A stretch of 64,000 nt of DNA from Microvirga roseola (GCF_020866965.1 NZ_JAJATX010000003.1:1-64000), one strand, 5' to 3'; counted from the stretch's first letter, positions 26,710-35,785 are shown. Numbers and translations: made by a program. Notes: generated by a model from the letters alone, not told the origin.

Positions 26710-27530
26710 GACAGGAAACGGACAGACCCCTCACCACGCATTGCGGGATCTCATCTCCCGTCGCGCGCCGCTCCCCGGCGATCCACCGCTTCATGGTCTC
26801 GACATTCCGGCGCTACTTCATGCGCCACATGAACGCGCTCCGCCTCGCTCAGTGGGGCGTGCCCTCCGTTCCGCAGACCGGGCCCGTCATCGTCTATTCC
26901 AACCACCCCGCCTGGTGGGATGCGGCCGTTTACATTCTCGCGGCCGACCGCTTCTTTCCAGGTTACGAAAGCTATGCGCCGATCGATGCCGCGATGCTGA
27001 AGCAATACGGCATTTTTGGGCGCATCGGCGCGTTCGGCGTCGACCTCGAGACGAAACGCGGCGCAGCGGCCTTCGTCAGAACGAGCGCGGAGATTCTCTC
27101 CTCTCCGGAACGCGCGCTCTGGATCACGGCGCAGGGTCGCTTCGGGGATGTGCGCGAGCGTCCGCTCGGCCTCAAGCCGGGCGTGGCGCGGCTCGTGGAG
27201 CTTGCGCCCGACTGCACGATCCTGCCGCTCGCCATCGAATACGGCTTCTGGCTGGAGCGGGGCGCGGAAGCCTTCATCGCATTCGGCACGCCCATGCGCG
27301 GCTACGACCTGATGGACCTCGACCGCCGGTCGCGGCTGCAGCGCCTCGAAGGCGAGCTCGTCCGCACCATGGACCGGCTGAGCGCCGACGTGCAGAGCCG
27401 TGAACCGTGCCGGTTCCGGCCCGTCCTCGAGGGCCATGCCGGAGTGGGCGGCGTCTACGACATCTGGCGCCGCCTGCGCGCGACCCTGCGGGGCCGCGCC
27501 TTCGATCCCTCGCACGAGAGCCGCGCATGA
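26706..27530 (+). CDS. PlsC-type acyltransferase of the carotenoid operon
   Basis: A membrane-associated acyltransferase of the lysophospholipid acyltransferase family, up to 274 residues. The catalytic HX4D motif is present in SNHPAWWDAA. The second family block is altered: AQGRFGD in place of the usual FPEGT. The TTG start overlaps the previous TGA (TTGA); an ATG at 26793 is an alternative. Its place before a glycosyltransferase and its lack of usual phospholipid neighbours suggest it acylates a glycosylated carotenoid, similar in role to staphyloxanthin CrtO though not homologous by motif. That role is inference. Confidence 0.82.
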   Translation: MRQETDRPLTTHCGISSPVARRSPAIHRFMVSTFRRYFMRHMNALRLAQWGVPSVPQTGPVIVYSNHPAWWDAAVYILAADRFFPGYESYAPIDAAMLKQYGIFGRIGAFGVDLETKRGAAAFVRTSAEILSSPERALWITAQGRFGDVRERPLGLKPGVARLVELAPDCTILPLAIEYGFWLERGAEAFIAFGTPMRGYDLMDLDRRSRLQRLEGELVRTMDRLSADVQSREPCRFRPVLEGHAGVGGVYDIWRRLRATLRGRAFDPSHESRA

Positions 27531-28639
27531 CGGAAGCGGCCGGCTATCTCCTGCTCGCACTCGCAGCCTTCCCGGCCGTGCTCGCTCTCATGAACCTGTC
27601 CATCCTGCGAGGGACGCCGCGGCATCATCCGCAACCCGATACGCTGGTATCGATTCTCATTCCTGCCCGCAACGAGGAGGGGAACATCGGCCCGGCGCTC
27701 GATGCGGCGCTCGGCACCGTCGGCGTTCCCGTCGAGATCCTCGTGATGGACGACGGGTCCACGGATGCGACGCCCGACATCGTGCGGCCCTATGCGGCGC
27801 GCGACCCGCGCGTGCGCCTTCTCACTGCCCCTCCCCTGGAGGAGGGCTGGACCGGCAAGGTCCATGCCTGTCATCACCTCTCGCAGGCCGCCCGCGGCAC
27901 GCACCTCCTCTTCGTCGATGCGGATGTCAGGCTCGCTCCCCACGCGACGGCGCGGCTTGCCGGACATGCGCAAGGGACCGATGCGAGCCTCGTCAGCGTC
28001 GTTCCCCGGCAGGTCATGGTCTCGCTGGGCGAATTGCTGACCGTGCCGACGATTAACCTGCTGCTCCTCGGCTACCTGCCGATGGGCTTCATGCGCCTGT
28101 CACGGGATCCGGGCCTCGGCGCGGCCTGCGGCCAGCTCATGCTCGCGGAGCGCGAGGCCTATCGCGCCAGCGGCGGGCACGCGGCGATCCATGCGCTCAT
28201 CCATGACGGCATCCAGCTCGCCCGCCTCTTCCGTCGCAAGGGATACATGACGGATCTCCTGCCGGGCGAGAGGCTCGCCTCATGCCGCATGTACACGGGG
28301 CTCGGAGAGGCCTGGAACGGCTTTGCCAAGAACGCGCATGAGGGCATGGCGACGCCTGTCGGCCTGCCCGTCTGGACCGTGCTGCTCCTGGGCGGTCATG
28401 TCCTGCCCTTCGCGCTCCTCGGCGTCATGCCGAGTCTTCCCGTTGCTCTCGCCGCGTTCCTGTCGCTCGGGACCCGCGCCGTCGTGACGGTGGCGACGCG
28501 CGAGAATCTCTGGTCCATTCCCCTGCACCCCTTTACCACCCTCGTCGGCCTCGCAATCCAATGGAGCGTGCTCCTGCGGATCGGCGGCGCTCGCCGGGCC
28601 GGATGGAAGGGCAGGCTCTATCCCGTGGGAACACGATGA
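27527..28639 (+). CDS. Family 2 glycosyltransferase, CrtQ-like
   Basis: A 370-residue membrane glycosyltransferase. It has an N-terminal helix (GYLLLALAAFPAVLALMNL), a GT-A domain with SILIPARNEEGNI, VMDDGST and the metal-binding DAD in LLFVDADVRL, and about three C-terminal membrane helices. The overall plan is that of CrtQ-type transferases that add sugar to C30 carotenoid acids, and of the hopanoid and ceramide glycosyltransferases. It is joined to its neighbours by ATGA at both ends (27527 and 28636). The acceptor is inferred from the operon. Confidence 0.85.
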   Translation: MTEAAGYLLLALAAFPAVLALMNLSILRGTPRHHPQPDTLVSILIPARNEEGNIGPALDAALGTVGVPVEILVMDDGSTDATPDIVRPYAARDPRVRLLTAPPLEEGWTGKVHACHHLSQAARGTHLLFVDADVRLAPHATARLAGHAQGTDASLVSVVPRQVMVSLGELLTVPTINLLLLGYLPMGFMRLSRDPGLGAACGQLMLAEREAYRASGGHAAIHALIHDGIQLARLFRRKGYMTDLLPGERLASCRMYTGLGEAWNGFAKNAHEGMATPVGLPVWTVLLLGGHVLPFALLGVMPSLPVALAAFLSLGTRAVVTVATRENLWSIPLHPFTTLVGLAIQWSVLLRIGGARRAGWKGRLYPVGTR

Positions 28640-30294
28640 GCAGGCCAGGCACACAGCCATCGAAGCAGCCACGGGACGAGAATTTTCCCGTCGCGTCCCT
28701 CGTGCTCTCGCCCGAGCACAGGGAGGCGGTCCTCGCCTTCTACCGCTTCGTGCGCAAGGCGGACGACGTTGCCGATTCCCCGGACCTCAAGGCCGCCGAC
28801 AAGCTCGCAGGGCTCGACGCCCTCGAGCAGGCGCTCGTTGCGGGCGATGACGTCGTTCCCGAAGCGGCGGCTCTGCATGCCGCCGACGCAAGGCACGGAA
28901 CAGGAATCACGGAGGCGCGCGCCATGCTGCGCGCCTTCCGTCAGGATGCGGTCAAGGCCCGCTATACGGACTGGGCGGAGCTTCTCGGATCCTGCCGCCT
29001 CTCGGCCAACCCGGCGGGCCGCTTTATCCTGGAGCTGCACGGTGAGCGCGCCTCGGCGCAGGCGCCGGCCGATGCGCTTTGCACCGCGCTGCAGATCCTC
29101 AACCACCTGCAGGATTGCCGCCGCGACCGGGACGAGCTCGGGCGCATCTACATTCCCATCGGCTGGATCATGACCGTAGGCGGCGAGAGCGCCTTCTTCG
29201 ATCCGACGTCCAGCGCAGCCCGGCGCGCGCTGCTCGACGCCATGCTCGACCAGGTCGATGTGCTGATCGATCAGGCGCAGGCCCTGCCACGACATCTTCT
29301 GAACAGGCGCCTGCGGGCGCAGAGCATCGCGACCATCGCCCTGGCGCAACGCCTGAGCGAGCGACTGCGCCGCCGCGATCCGGTTCTGGAGCGGGTCCAG
29401 GTGAGCAAGGGCGATGCCGCATGGGCCTTCCTGAAGGGGCTCAAGGGAATGTCCGGCAGGCCCGCCGACCGCGACCAGGCGATTGCCGCCGCCACCGTCA
29501 GGCGCTCCGGCTCCTCCTTCCGGCTCGGGATGCAGAGCCTGCCGCAGGACAGGCGGCGGGCCATTCACGCGGTCTATGCCTTCTGCCGGGCCGTGGACGA
29601 CATCGCCGACGGAGCAGCGCCCGCATCCGAGAAGCTGCGCTTCCTCAATGAATGGCGCCGCGAGATCGACCGTCTCCACCGGGCTCCGGAAACGCCGATC
29701 GGGCGCGAACTCGCCCGCGCATCGAGCCTCTTCAAGCTGCCGCTCGCCGAGTGCCACGCGCTTCTCGACGGCATGGCCATGGACAGCGCCGAGCGGGTGC
29801 GCATGTCGAACGACCACGAGCTCGGTCTCTACGGACGCCGTGTCGCCGGATCGGTTGGCGTTCTGTCGATCCATATCTTCGGCGCGCCGAAAGCCCGCGA
29901 CTTTGCCCTCGATCTCGGACGCACCCTGCAGCTGGTGAACATTCTGCGGGACGTGGACGAGGATGCGGCGCGGGAGCGCGTCTATCTTCCCCTGGCGCGG
30001 CTCGCGCAGCTTGGGCTGCAGGACGCGCCCGCCGCCGTTCTCGTCGCCGATCCGCGCTTCGCGCGCGTCTGCGAGGCCCTGGCCGAGGAGGCGCGCGCAG
30101 GCTTTGCCCGGGCGGACGAGGCTCTCCTGTCTCTCGACCGGATCGCCCTCAAGCCCGCGATCCTGATGATGGAGAATTACCGCCGCGTGCTGCAGCGCCT
30201 CGAAGCCCGCGGCTGGGGCGTGCGGCAGGGCCGGCTGCAGCTGACCGCCGCGGACCGCCTTCATCTCATCACCCGCGCCATGAGGCCCGCCTGA
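28636..30294 (+). CDS. hpnC-hpnD: Fused HpnC-HpnD squalene-route prenyl synthase
   Basis: A 552-residue protein made of two head-to-head prenyl synthase domains. Residues about 12-260 match HpnC, with aspartate-rich motifs DDVAD (43-47) and DCRRD (160-164) and ARYTDW. Residues about 290-545 match HpnD, with DDIAD (321-325), the LYGRRVAGSVG block and DVDED (439-443). By family knowledge, HpnD joins two farnesyl diphosphates to presqualene diphosphate and HpnC converts this to hydroxysqualene. All four metal-binding motifs are intact, so both halves look active. In most bacteria these are separate adjacent genes; here one frame runs through both. Starts and stops overlap both neighbours. Confidence 0.9.
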   Translation: MSRPGTQPSKQPRDENFPVASLVLSPEHREAVLAFYRFVRKADDVADSPDLKAADKLAGLDALEQALVAGDDVVPEAAALHAADARHGTGITEARAMLRAFRQDAVKARYTDWAELLGSCRLSANPAGRFILELHGERASAQAPADALCTALQILNHLQDCRRDRDELGRIYIPIGWIMTVGGESAFFDPTSSAARRALLDAMLDQVDVLIDQAQALPRHLLNRRLRAQSIATIALAQRLSERLRRRDPVLERVQVSKGDAAWAFLKGLKGMSGRPADRDQAIAAATVRRSGSSFRLGMQSLPQDRRRAIHAVYAFCRAVDDIADGAAPASEKLRFLNEWRREIDRLHRAPETPIGRELARASSLFKLPLAECHALLDGMAMDSAERVRMSNDHELGLYGRRVAGSVGVLSIHIFGAPKARDFALDLGRTLQLVNILRDVDEDAARERVYLPLARLAQLGLQDAPAAVLVADPRFARVCEALAEEARAGFARADEALLSLDRIALKPAILMMENYRRVLQRLEARGWGVRQGRLQLTAADRLHLITRAMRPA

Positions 30295-31577
30295 TGACGG
30301 GGCGCACGCATATCGTCGGAGCCGGGATTGCAGGCATCAGCGCCGCGCTCGCCGCGAGCGCGGAAGGCGGCGAGGCCATTCTCTATGAAGCCGCGCCTCA
30401 GGCCGGAGGGCGCTGCCGGACGATCCGGCCCGCCGACGGATTCGCCCATGACAATGGCACCCATGTCCTGTTCACGGCCAACCGCCGCGCGCTCGCCCTG
30501 CTGAAGACCGTGGGTGCGCGGGAGCGCTGGATCGAGCCCGAGCCGAAAGGCCTTCCCATCTACGACAGGCAGGCGGCGAGCCTGCGCCGGGTCGGCCTCT
30601 CGCCCTGGTCCTGGCTTCTGTCCTCGCGCCGCCCCAAGGGTCTCGGGCTGTCGGATCTCGCGCGCATGCTGCGCCTCGTCTTCTCGTCCCGCGACTGCCC
30701 CGTCGCCGCCCTCATCGGCCAGCGCCCGATCATGGAGAGCCTGATCGGGCCGCTGACGGTCGCGGTGCTCAACACGCCTGTCTCCCAGGCCTCCTCGAAA
30801 CGTCTGGCCTATGCCCTGAGGCGGCTGCTCCGCCCCGGCGCAGGCCGGCTTCTCGTGGCGCGCAACGGGCTGAGCGAGGATCTCGTCGAGCCTGCCCTCG
30901 CAACCCTTCGGCAGAGAGGCGTCTCCGTCCTCTCCGGCCAGCGCCTGCGCGCGGTGCTCACAAACGGGGAGCGCGCCATCGGGCTGACGCTCGCGGACCG
31001 CACCGTCGCCCTGGGCCCTGAGGACAAGGTCGTTCTGGCCCTGCCGCCCTGGGAGGTCGAGCGCCTGCTGCCGGCGCTCGTCGTGCCCCGGCTCTTCGAG
31101 CCTATTCTCAACGTGCATTATCGCGTCCCGGGCCTGGACCGTCTGCGCTTCATCGGCTTCACAGGCACCCTTGCGCAATGGGCACTGATCCGCGCAGGGC
31201 ATGTGAGCGTCACGATCTCGGCGGCGAAGGCCGTGATCGACCGCGATCCGGACGATCTTGCGGCAACGATCTGGCGCGAGATCGCGCCCGCCCTGCGGAT
31301 CGTGGACCTCGACGTGCATCCCGACCGGCAGCCCGAGGCGCGCATCGTGAAGGAGAAGCGCGCGACGATCCGGCAGGCGGCGGCGCCCCTGCCGCAGCCG
31401 CCTCTGCAGCCGCTCGCCGATCTCGTTCTCGCAGGGGACTGGATCGGCCCGCTGCCCGCGACCATCGAGAGCGCGGTCACGGCCGGAGAACAGGCCGTGT
31501 TCCTCCTGCGCCACGGGCGGAATGCCCACCGTCCCGTTTCGCCCACCGGCATCGCCAAGACGGAGGATGCGGCATGA
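30294..31577 (+). CDS. hpnE: Hydroxysqualene dehydroxylase HpnE
   Basis: A 427-residue FAD-dependent amine-oxidase-like enzyme. It has HIVGAGIAGISAALAAS, GGRCRTI and DNGTHVLF near the N-terminus, a middle with LTVAVLNTPVSQASSK, and a C-terminal VLAGDWIGPLPATIESAV. By family knowledge it reduces hydroxysqualene to squalene, completing the HpnCDE route. The ATG shares one base with the hpnCD stop (TGATG) and its stop overlaps ispH (ATGA). The closest alternative, another carotenoid desaturase, is less likely because of the shorter length and position. Confidence 0.9.
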   Translation: MTGRTHIVGAGIAGISAALAASAEGGEAILYEAAPQAGGRCRTIRPADGFAHDNGTHVLFTANRRALALLKTVGARERWIEPEPKGLPIYDRQAASLRRVGLSPWSWLLSSRRPKGLGLSDLARMLRLVFSSRDCPVAALIGQRPIMESLIGPLTVAVLNTPVSQASSKRLAYALRRLLRPGAGRLLVARNGLSEDLVEPALATLRQRGVSVLSGQRLRAVLTNGERAIGLTLADRTVALGPEDKVVLALPPWEVERLLPALVVPRLFEPILNVHYRVPGLDRLRFIGFTGTLAQWALIRAGHVSVTISAAKAVIDRDPDDLAATIWREIAPALRIVDLDVHPDRQPEARIVKEKRATIRQAAAPLPQPPLQPLADLVLAGDWIGPLPATIESAVTAGEQAVFLLRHGRNAHRPVSPTGIAKTEDAA

Positions 31578-32542
31578 CACAGGAGCGCCCTGCCCTCACC
31601 GTCCTCCTTGCGGCTCCCCGCGGCTTCTGCGCCGGCGTGGAGCGGGCGATCAGGGCGGTCGAGGACGCCCTCGAGCGCACCGACCGGCCGGTCTATGTGC
31701 GCCATGAGATCGTGCATAACGGCCGCGTCGTGAAAGACCTCGAACGGCGCGGCGCGGTTTTCGTCGACGAGATATCGGAGATCCCGGACGGGGCCGTCGC
31801 CATCTTCAGCGCCCATGGCGTATCGCGCGCCGTGGAGCGCGAAGCGGAGAAGCGCGGTCTGGCGGTGCTGGACGCGACCTGCCCGCTCGTTCGCCGCGTG
31901 CATCTCGAAGGTCAGCGCCACGCCAGAGCCGGACGGGAGGTCATCGTCATCGGGCATCGCGGGCATGTGGAGGTGGAGGGCACGACGGGCCAGATCGACG
32001 GAACGGTTCATGTGATCGAATCCGTCGCGGAAGCGCTGACCGTGCCGGTTCAGGATCCGGATCGCATCGCCTACATCACCCAGACGACCCTGTCGGTCGA
32101 CGATACGCGCGAGATCATCGCAGCGCTCAGGAAGCGCTTTCCCGCCATCCAGGGGCCCGACACGAAGACGATCTGCTATGCGACGCAGAACCGGCAGATG
32201 GCGGTGCGCGTCATTGCCGAGCGGGCGGAGCGCGTCATCGTCTGTGGCGCACGCAACTCGTCCAATACCAACCGCCTCTGCGAGGTGGCGCAAGGCGAAG
32301 GCCGCCCTGCCCTTCTCATGCAGGATCCGAGCGACCTGACCCTCTCCTTCGTCGACGGCGTGGCGGTGATCGGCCTGACGGCAGGCGCGTCTGCGCCGGA
32401 GGAGCTCGTGCAGGAGGCGCTCGCCCGCCTCGCGCAGTGGCGGCGGCTCACGGTCGAGGAAGTGCGCGTGACCCACGAGGGCACGCAGTTCGCCCCCGTC
32501 GATCTCTCGCGCCTCGTGTCTCAGCTCGCAAAGGCTTCCTGA
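31574..32542 (+). CDS. ispH: 4-Hydroxy-3-methylbut-2-enyl diphosphate reductase IspH
   Basis: This [4Fe-4S] enzyme performs the last step of the MEP pathway, making IPP and DMAPP. In 322 residues the three cluster cysteines are Cys19 (RGFCAGV), Cys103 (DATCPLV) and Cys201 (ICYATQNRQ). HEIVHN, SAHGVS and the substrate-binding NSSNTNRL are present. It is the last gene of the isoprenoid operon, so precursor supply is tied to squalene and carotenoid formation. Its 3' end overlaps the convergent MATE gene by 22 bp. Confidence 0.96.
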   Translation: MTQERPALTVLLAAPRGFCAGVERAIRAVEDALERTDRPVYVRHEIVHNGRVVKDLERRGAVFVDEISEIPDGAVAIFSAHGVSRAVEREAEKRGLAVLDATCPLVRRVHLEGQRHARAGREVIVIGHRGHVEVEGTTGQIDGTVHVIESVAEALTVPVQDPDRIAYITQTTLSVDDTREIIAALRKRFPAIQGPDTKTICYATQNRQMAVRVIAERAERVIVCGARNSSNTNRLCEVAQGEGRPALLMQDPSDLTLSFVDGVAVIGLTAGASAPEELVQEALARLAQWRRLTVEEVRVTHEGTQFAPVDLSRLVSQLAKAS

Positions 32543-33954
32543 GCGTCTTCCCTCACGTCCTTGGGAACCGCGGTCACGAGGCCGAGGCTGTCGCGGCGAA
32601 GCCAGCGCCACAGCATGAGGGAGGCGACGACGGTCAGGCCCGTGGCCAGACCGATCCAGATCCCGATGCCGCGCAGCTCCGTGCCGAAGGCCAGGGTCGC
32701 GCCGAGCGGCAGGCCGACGCCCCAGTAACCGAGAGCCGCATAGATCATCGGCACGCGCGTGTCCTGGAGGCCGCGCAGCATGCCGGAGCCCACCGCCTGC
32801 GCGCCGTCCGCCAGCTGGAAAATGGCGGCCATCACGAGGAAGGAGACGGCAAAGCCGATCACCGGGGCATTCTTCGGGTCGGTCATGTCAAGGAAGGCAC
32901 TGAGCAGGAGCCGGGGCGCAAACAGCATGAGCGATGCGGTGAACACCATGAAGCCGACGCCCAGCGCGAAGGCGGTCCAGCCCGCCCGTGTGACGCCGCC
33001 CGCATCCTTCGCGCCATAGGCGCGGCCGACCCGCACCGTGACCGCCTGGCCAATGCCGAAGGGGACCATGAAGCAGAAGGAGGCGATCTGGAGGGCGATG
33101 GCATGGGCCGCCAGCTCATTGGCGCCGATGCGCCCCATGAGCAGGGCGGCCGCATTGAAGATCGTGACCTCGAAGGCCAGGGTCAGGCCGATCGGCACGC
33201 CGATGCGCCAGAGCGTCCGGTAGCGCGGCCAGTCGGTGCGCCAGAACCGCCCGAAGAGGTGGTAGCGGCGCAGCTTCGGGTCGAGCACGATCACCACGAC
33301 GAGACCGATGAACATGAAGGTGCTGGACACCACCGTGCCGAGACCGGCCCCGATGAGACCGAAGGCCGGCAGGCCGAATTCCCCGAACATCAGGCAATAG
33401 GCGGCCCCGAGGTTCACCGGCACGGCAATGAGACCGATGACCAGAGGCCAGCCGGGCCGCTCCAGCGCGGCCAGGAAGGAGCGCAGCACGAGGTAGAGCA
33501 GGAAGGGCAGAAGGCTCCATTGCAAGGCCCGCATGTAGTCGCCCGCGTCCCGGGCGAGATCGGGCTCCTGCCCCATGGCGAGCAGGAGCGCCTCGCCGTT
33601 CCACGAGACGAGCCAGATCGGCGCCGCGACCGTCAACGCCGCCCAGAAGCCTTGGCGGACCGTGCGGCGCACCTCGCGGACGGAATGGCGCTTGCGGCCG
33701 AGCTCCTCGGCCACCAGCGGCGAGGTCGCGCTCACGAGGCCGATGCCGAAGATCAGGAAGGCGAAATAGAGATTGGTGCCGAGCGCACCAGCCGCTAGCG
33801 CCCCCGAACCGAGCCAGCCCATGAGGATGACGTCGCTCGTCATCAGGGCGTTCTGCGCCACGTTGGTCAGTATCAGGGGCCAGCCGAGGGCCAGCATGGC
33901 ACGCAGTTCCGCCGCCCAGGCGGAGCGCTTTGTCGAGGAGGTGCTCGGGATCAT
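32521..33954 (-). CDS. MATE-family multidrug/toxin efflux transporter
   Basis: An integral membrane protein of about 477 residues with about 12 hydrophobic helices in two pseudo-repeated halves. Typical segments are LGWPLILTNVAQNALMTSDVILMGWLG near the start, GLIGAGLGTVVSS in the middle, and QLADGAQAVGSGMLRGLQDT in the C-terminal half. It should use a Na+ or H+ gradient to expel organic cations; the substrate is unknown. The ATG at 33954 is preferred; an in-frame start 14 codons earlier is possible. It converges with ispH and diverges from the amidoligase gene. Confidence 0.9.
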   Translation of the reverse strand: MIPSTSSTKRSAWAAELRAMLALGWPLILTNVAQNALMTSDVILMGWLGSGALAAGALGTNLYFAFLIFGIGLVSATSPLVAEELGRKRHSVREVRRTVRQGFWAALTVAAPIWLVSWNGEALLLAMGQEPDLARDAGDYMRALQWSLLPFLLYLVLRSFLAALERPGWPLVIGLIAVPVNLGAAYCLMFGEFGLPAFGLIGAGLGTVVSSTFMFIGLVVVIVLDPKLRRYHLFGRFWRTDWPRYRTLWRIGVPIGLTLAFEVTIFNAAALLMGRIGANELAAHAIALQIASFCFMVPFGIGQAVTVRVGRAYGAKDAGGVTRAGWTAFALGVGFMVFTASLMLFAPRLLLSAFLDMTDPKNAPVIGFAVSFLVMAAIFQLADGAQAVGSGMLRGLQDTRVPMIYAALGYWGVGLPLGATLAFGTELRGIGIWIGLATGLTVVASLMLWRWLRRDSLGLVTAVPKDVREDAQEAFAS

Positions 33955-34100
33955 GATGGGAGGCTTGTAACCCGAACCGCATCCTGAAGGCCACACCCGC
34001 GCGGCAAAACAGTGCCTCTTTCATGAGGACGGAACTTGGCCATGCCGGGTTCCGTTCATCTGCACGGCCTCAGCTGCCGATGCCCTGCCTGGAGTTCCCG

Positions 34101-35087
34101 ATGGCGCAGCCCGCGCTTCCCATTTTTGTCGATTTCGAGCTTCCCCCGATTCTGTACAACGAGCACGGACGCATGCGCACGGTCGGGGTCGAGGTCGAAT
34201 TCGCGGGACCCTCGGCGGAACAGACCGTTCGCGCGCTCCAGCAAGAGCTCGGCGGCCGGATCACCGAGGACGATCCCCATGCCTTCGAGCTCAGGGGCTC
34301 CTCGGCCGGCGACATGACGATCGAGCTCGATACGCGCATCGTGCATCCGGCCAAGCATGCGGCGGGCAAGAAGAGCCCGGGCCGCATCCTGCCGCGGGTC
34401 GCCGCCTGGTTCGGCTTTGCCGCGAGCTACCTGATCCCCTGCGAACTTGTGTCGGCTCCGACGCCCATCGACCGCCTTCGGGACCTGGAGAAGCTGCTCA
34501 CGGTCCTGAGGGATCTCGGCGCGAAGGGAACCCAGGACGCCCCCTTCTATGCCTTCGGCCTTCACTTCAACCCGGAGATCCCGCGCCAGGATGCGGCGAC
34601 GGTCACAGCCTTCATGAAGAGCTTCGCCCTTCTCAATGCATGGCTCCGCCGCGAGGTCGCGCCCGATACGACCCGCGGTCTCCTAGGGTTCGCCGATCCA
34701 TTCCCGGTCGAGTACATCGAGATGATCGCAGCGCCCGATTACTGGCCCGACCTCGCGACCTTCATCGACGACTATCTCGCGGCCAACCCGACCCGCAACC
34801 GCGACCTCGACCTCCTGCCGCTGCTTCTCCATTTCGACGAGGAGCGGGTGCGGAAAGCGCTGCCGAGCGAGAAGATCAACGGCCGGCCGACCTTCCATTA
34901 CCGGCTCCCCGATGCACGCGTGAGCGATCCGGGCTGGAGCATGGCGCCGGACTGGAACCGGTGGGTTGCCGTGGAGCGGCTGGCTGCAGACTGCGAGAAG
35001 CTCGATGCGGTCGGTTCCGCCTATCTCGCCTTCAAGGGCGAGGACAAGAGCTGGGCGGATGTCGTTGCGCAGGTCGTCAAGTCATGA
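34101..35087 (+). CDS. Putative amidoligase enzyme
   Basis: A 328-residue protein of the Amidoligase_2 family, a glutamine-synthetase/COOH-NH2 ligase fold predicted to join amines to carboxylates. RTVGVEVEFAGPS near the N-terminus gives the first metal-binding acidic strand; FELRGSS and MTIELDTR follow, and YAFGLHFNPEIP carries another conserved block. The start is chosen because GGAG lies 6 bp before this ATG; two upstream in-frame ATGs lack such a site. The stop overlaps the following GATase-like gene, a pairing described by others as a predicted small-molecule or peptide-modification system. The product is unknown. Confidence 0.85.
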   Translation: MAQPALPIFVDFELPPILYNEHGRMRTVGVEVEFAGPSAEQTVRALQQELGGRITEDDPHAFELRGSSAGDMTIELDTRIVHPAKHAAGKKSPGRILPRVAAWFGFAASYLIPCELVSAPTPIDRLRDLEKLLTVLRDLGAKGTQDAPFYAFGLHFNPEIPRQDAATVTAFMKSFALLNAWLRREVAPDTTRGLLGFADPFPVEYIEMIAAPDYWPDLATFIDDYLAANPTRNRDLDLLPLLLHFDEERVRKALPSEKINGRPTFHYRLPDARVSDPGWSMAPDWNRWVAVERLAADCEKLDAVGSAYLAFKGEDKSWADVVAQVVKS

Positions 35088-35785
35088 CGAAGCCCCTCAT
35101 CGGCGTCACCACATCCCGGCGCGGCGGCTGGCGGAGCTATCTCATGCACCGCCTTGCGCTGGCCCGTGCGGGCGCGCGCTCGATCCGTCTCATGCCGGGC
35201 GAACCCTTGCCGGAGGAGCCGCTCCAGGGCCTCGTGATCGGCGGCGGCGACGATATCGGCGCAGAAATTTATGGCGGACAGGTTCTGCCGGACGTGCGCA
35301 TCGATCCCGAGCGCGACAGCCTGGAGCTTGGGCTGTTGAAGGCCGCACTCCCGTCGCAGCTTCCGGTCCTCGGGATCTGCCGCGGTTCGCAGATGATCAA
35401 TGTCGCCCTCGGCGGCTCGCTTCATACGGATATCTACGAGGTCTATGTCCAGGCGCCCAAGATGCGCACCGTGCTGCCGCGCAAGCAGGTGACGATCGAG
35501 AAGGATTCCCGGCTCGACCGCATCCTGCGCTGCAACCCTTGTCAGGTGAACGCCCTCCATCATCAGTCGGTGGACCGGCTCGGAGAGGGCTTGAGGATTG
35601 CCGCCCATGACGAAAGCGGGATCGTCCAGGCCGTCGAGAGCGCAAGCGCGCCGTTCCTGCTCGGGGTGCAGTGGCATCCGGAACTGCTGGTCTGGAAGAA
35701 GCCGCAGCAGCGGCTCTTCGCGGCCCTTGCCCTCGAGGCCCAGGAGGCGAAGGCGCCCCTGTCCGCGGCGGCCGTGATGGCTTGA
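35084..35785 (+). CDS. Class I glutamine amidotransferase-like (peptidase C26) protein
   Basis: A 233-residue protein related to gamma-glutamyl-gamma-aminobutyrate hydrolase PuuD. The triad is readable: nucleophile Cys in LGICRGSQM, His and Glu in GVQWHPEL. GLVIGGGDDIG is the glycine-rich loop. It is translated from an ATG that overlaps the amidoligase stop, so the two proteins are made together. It may cleave the gamma-amide made by its partner or supply ammonia; neither can be decided from sequence. Confidence 0.87.
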   Translation: MTKPLIGVTTSRRGGWRSYLMHRLALARAGARSIRLMPGEPLPEEPLQGLVIGGGDDIGAEIYGGQVLPDVRIDPERDSLELGLLKAALPSQLPVLGICRGSQMINVALGGSLHTDIYEVYVQAPKMRTVLPRKQVTIEKDSRLDRILRCNPCQVNALHHQSVDRLGEGLRIAAHDESGIVQAVESASAPFLLGVQWHPELLVWKKPQQRLFAALALEAQEAKAPLSAAAVMA

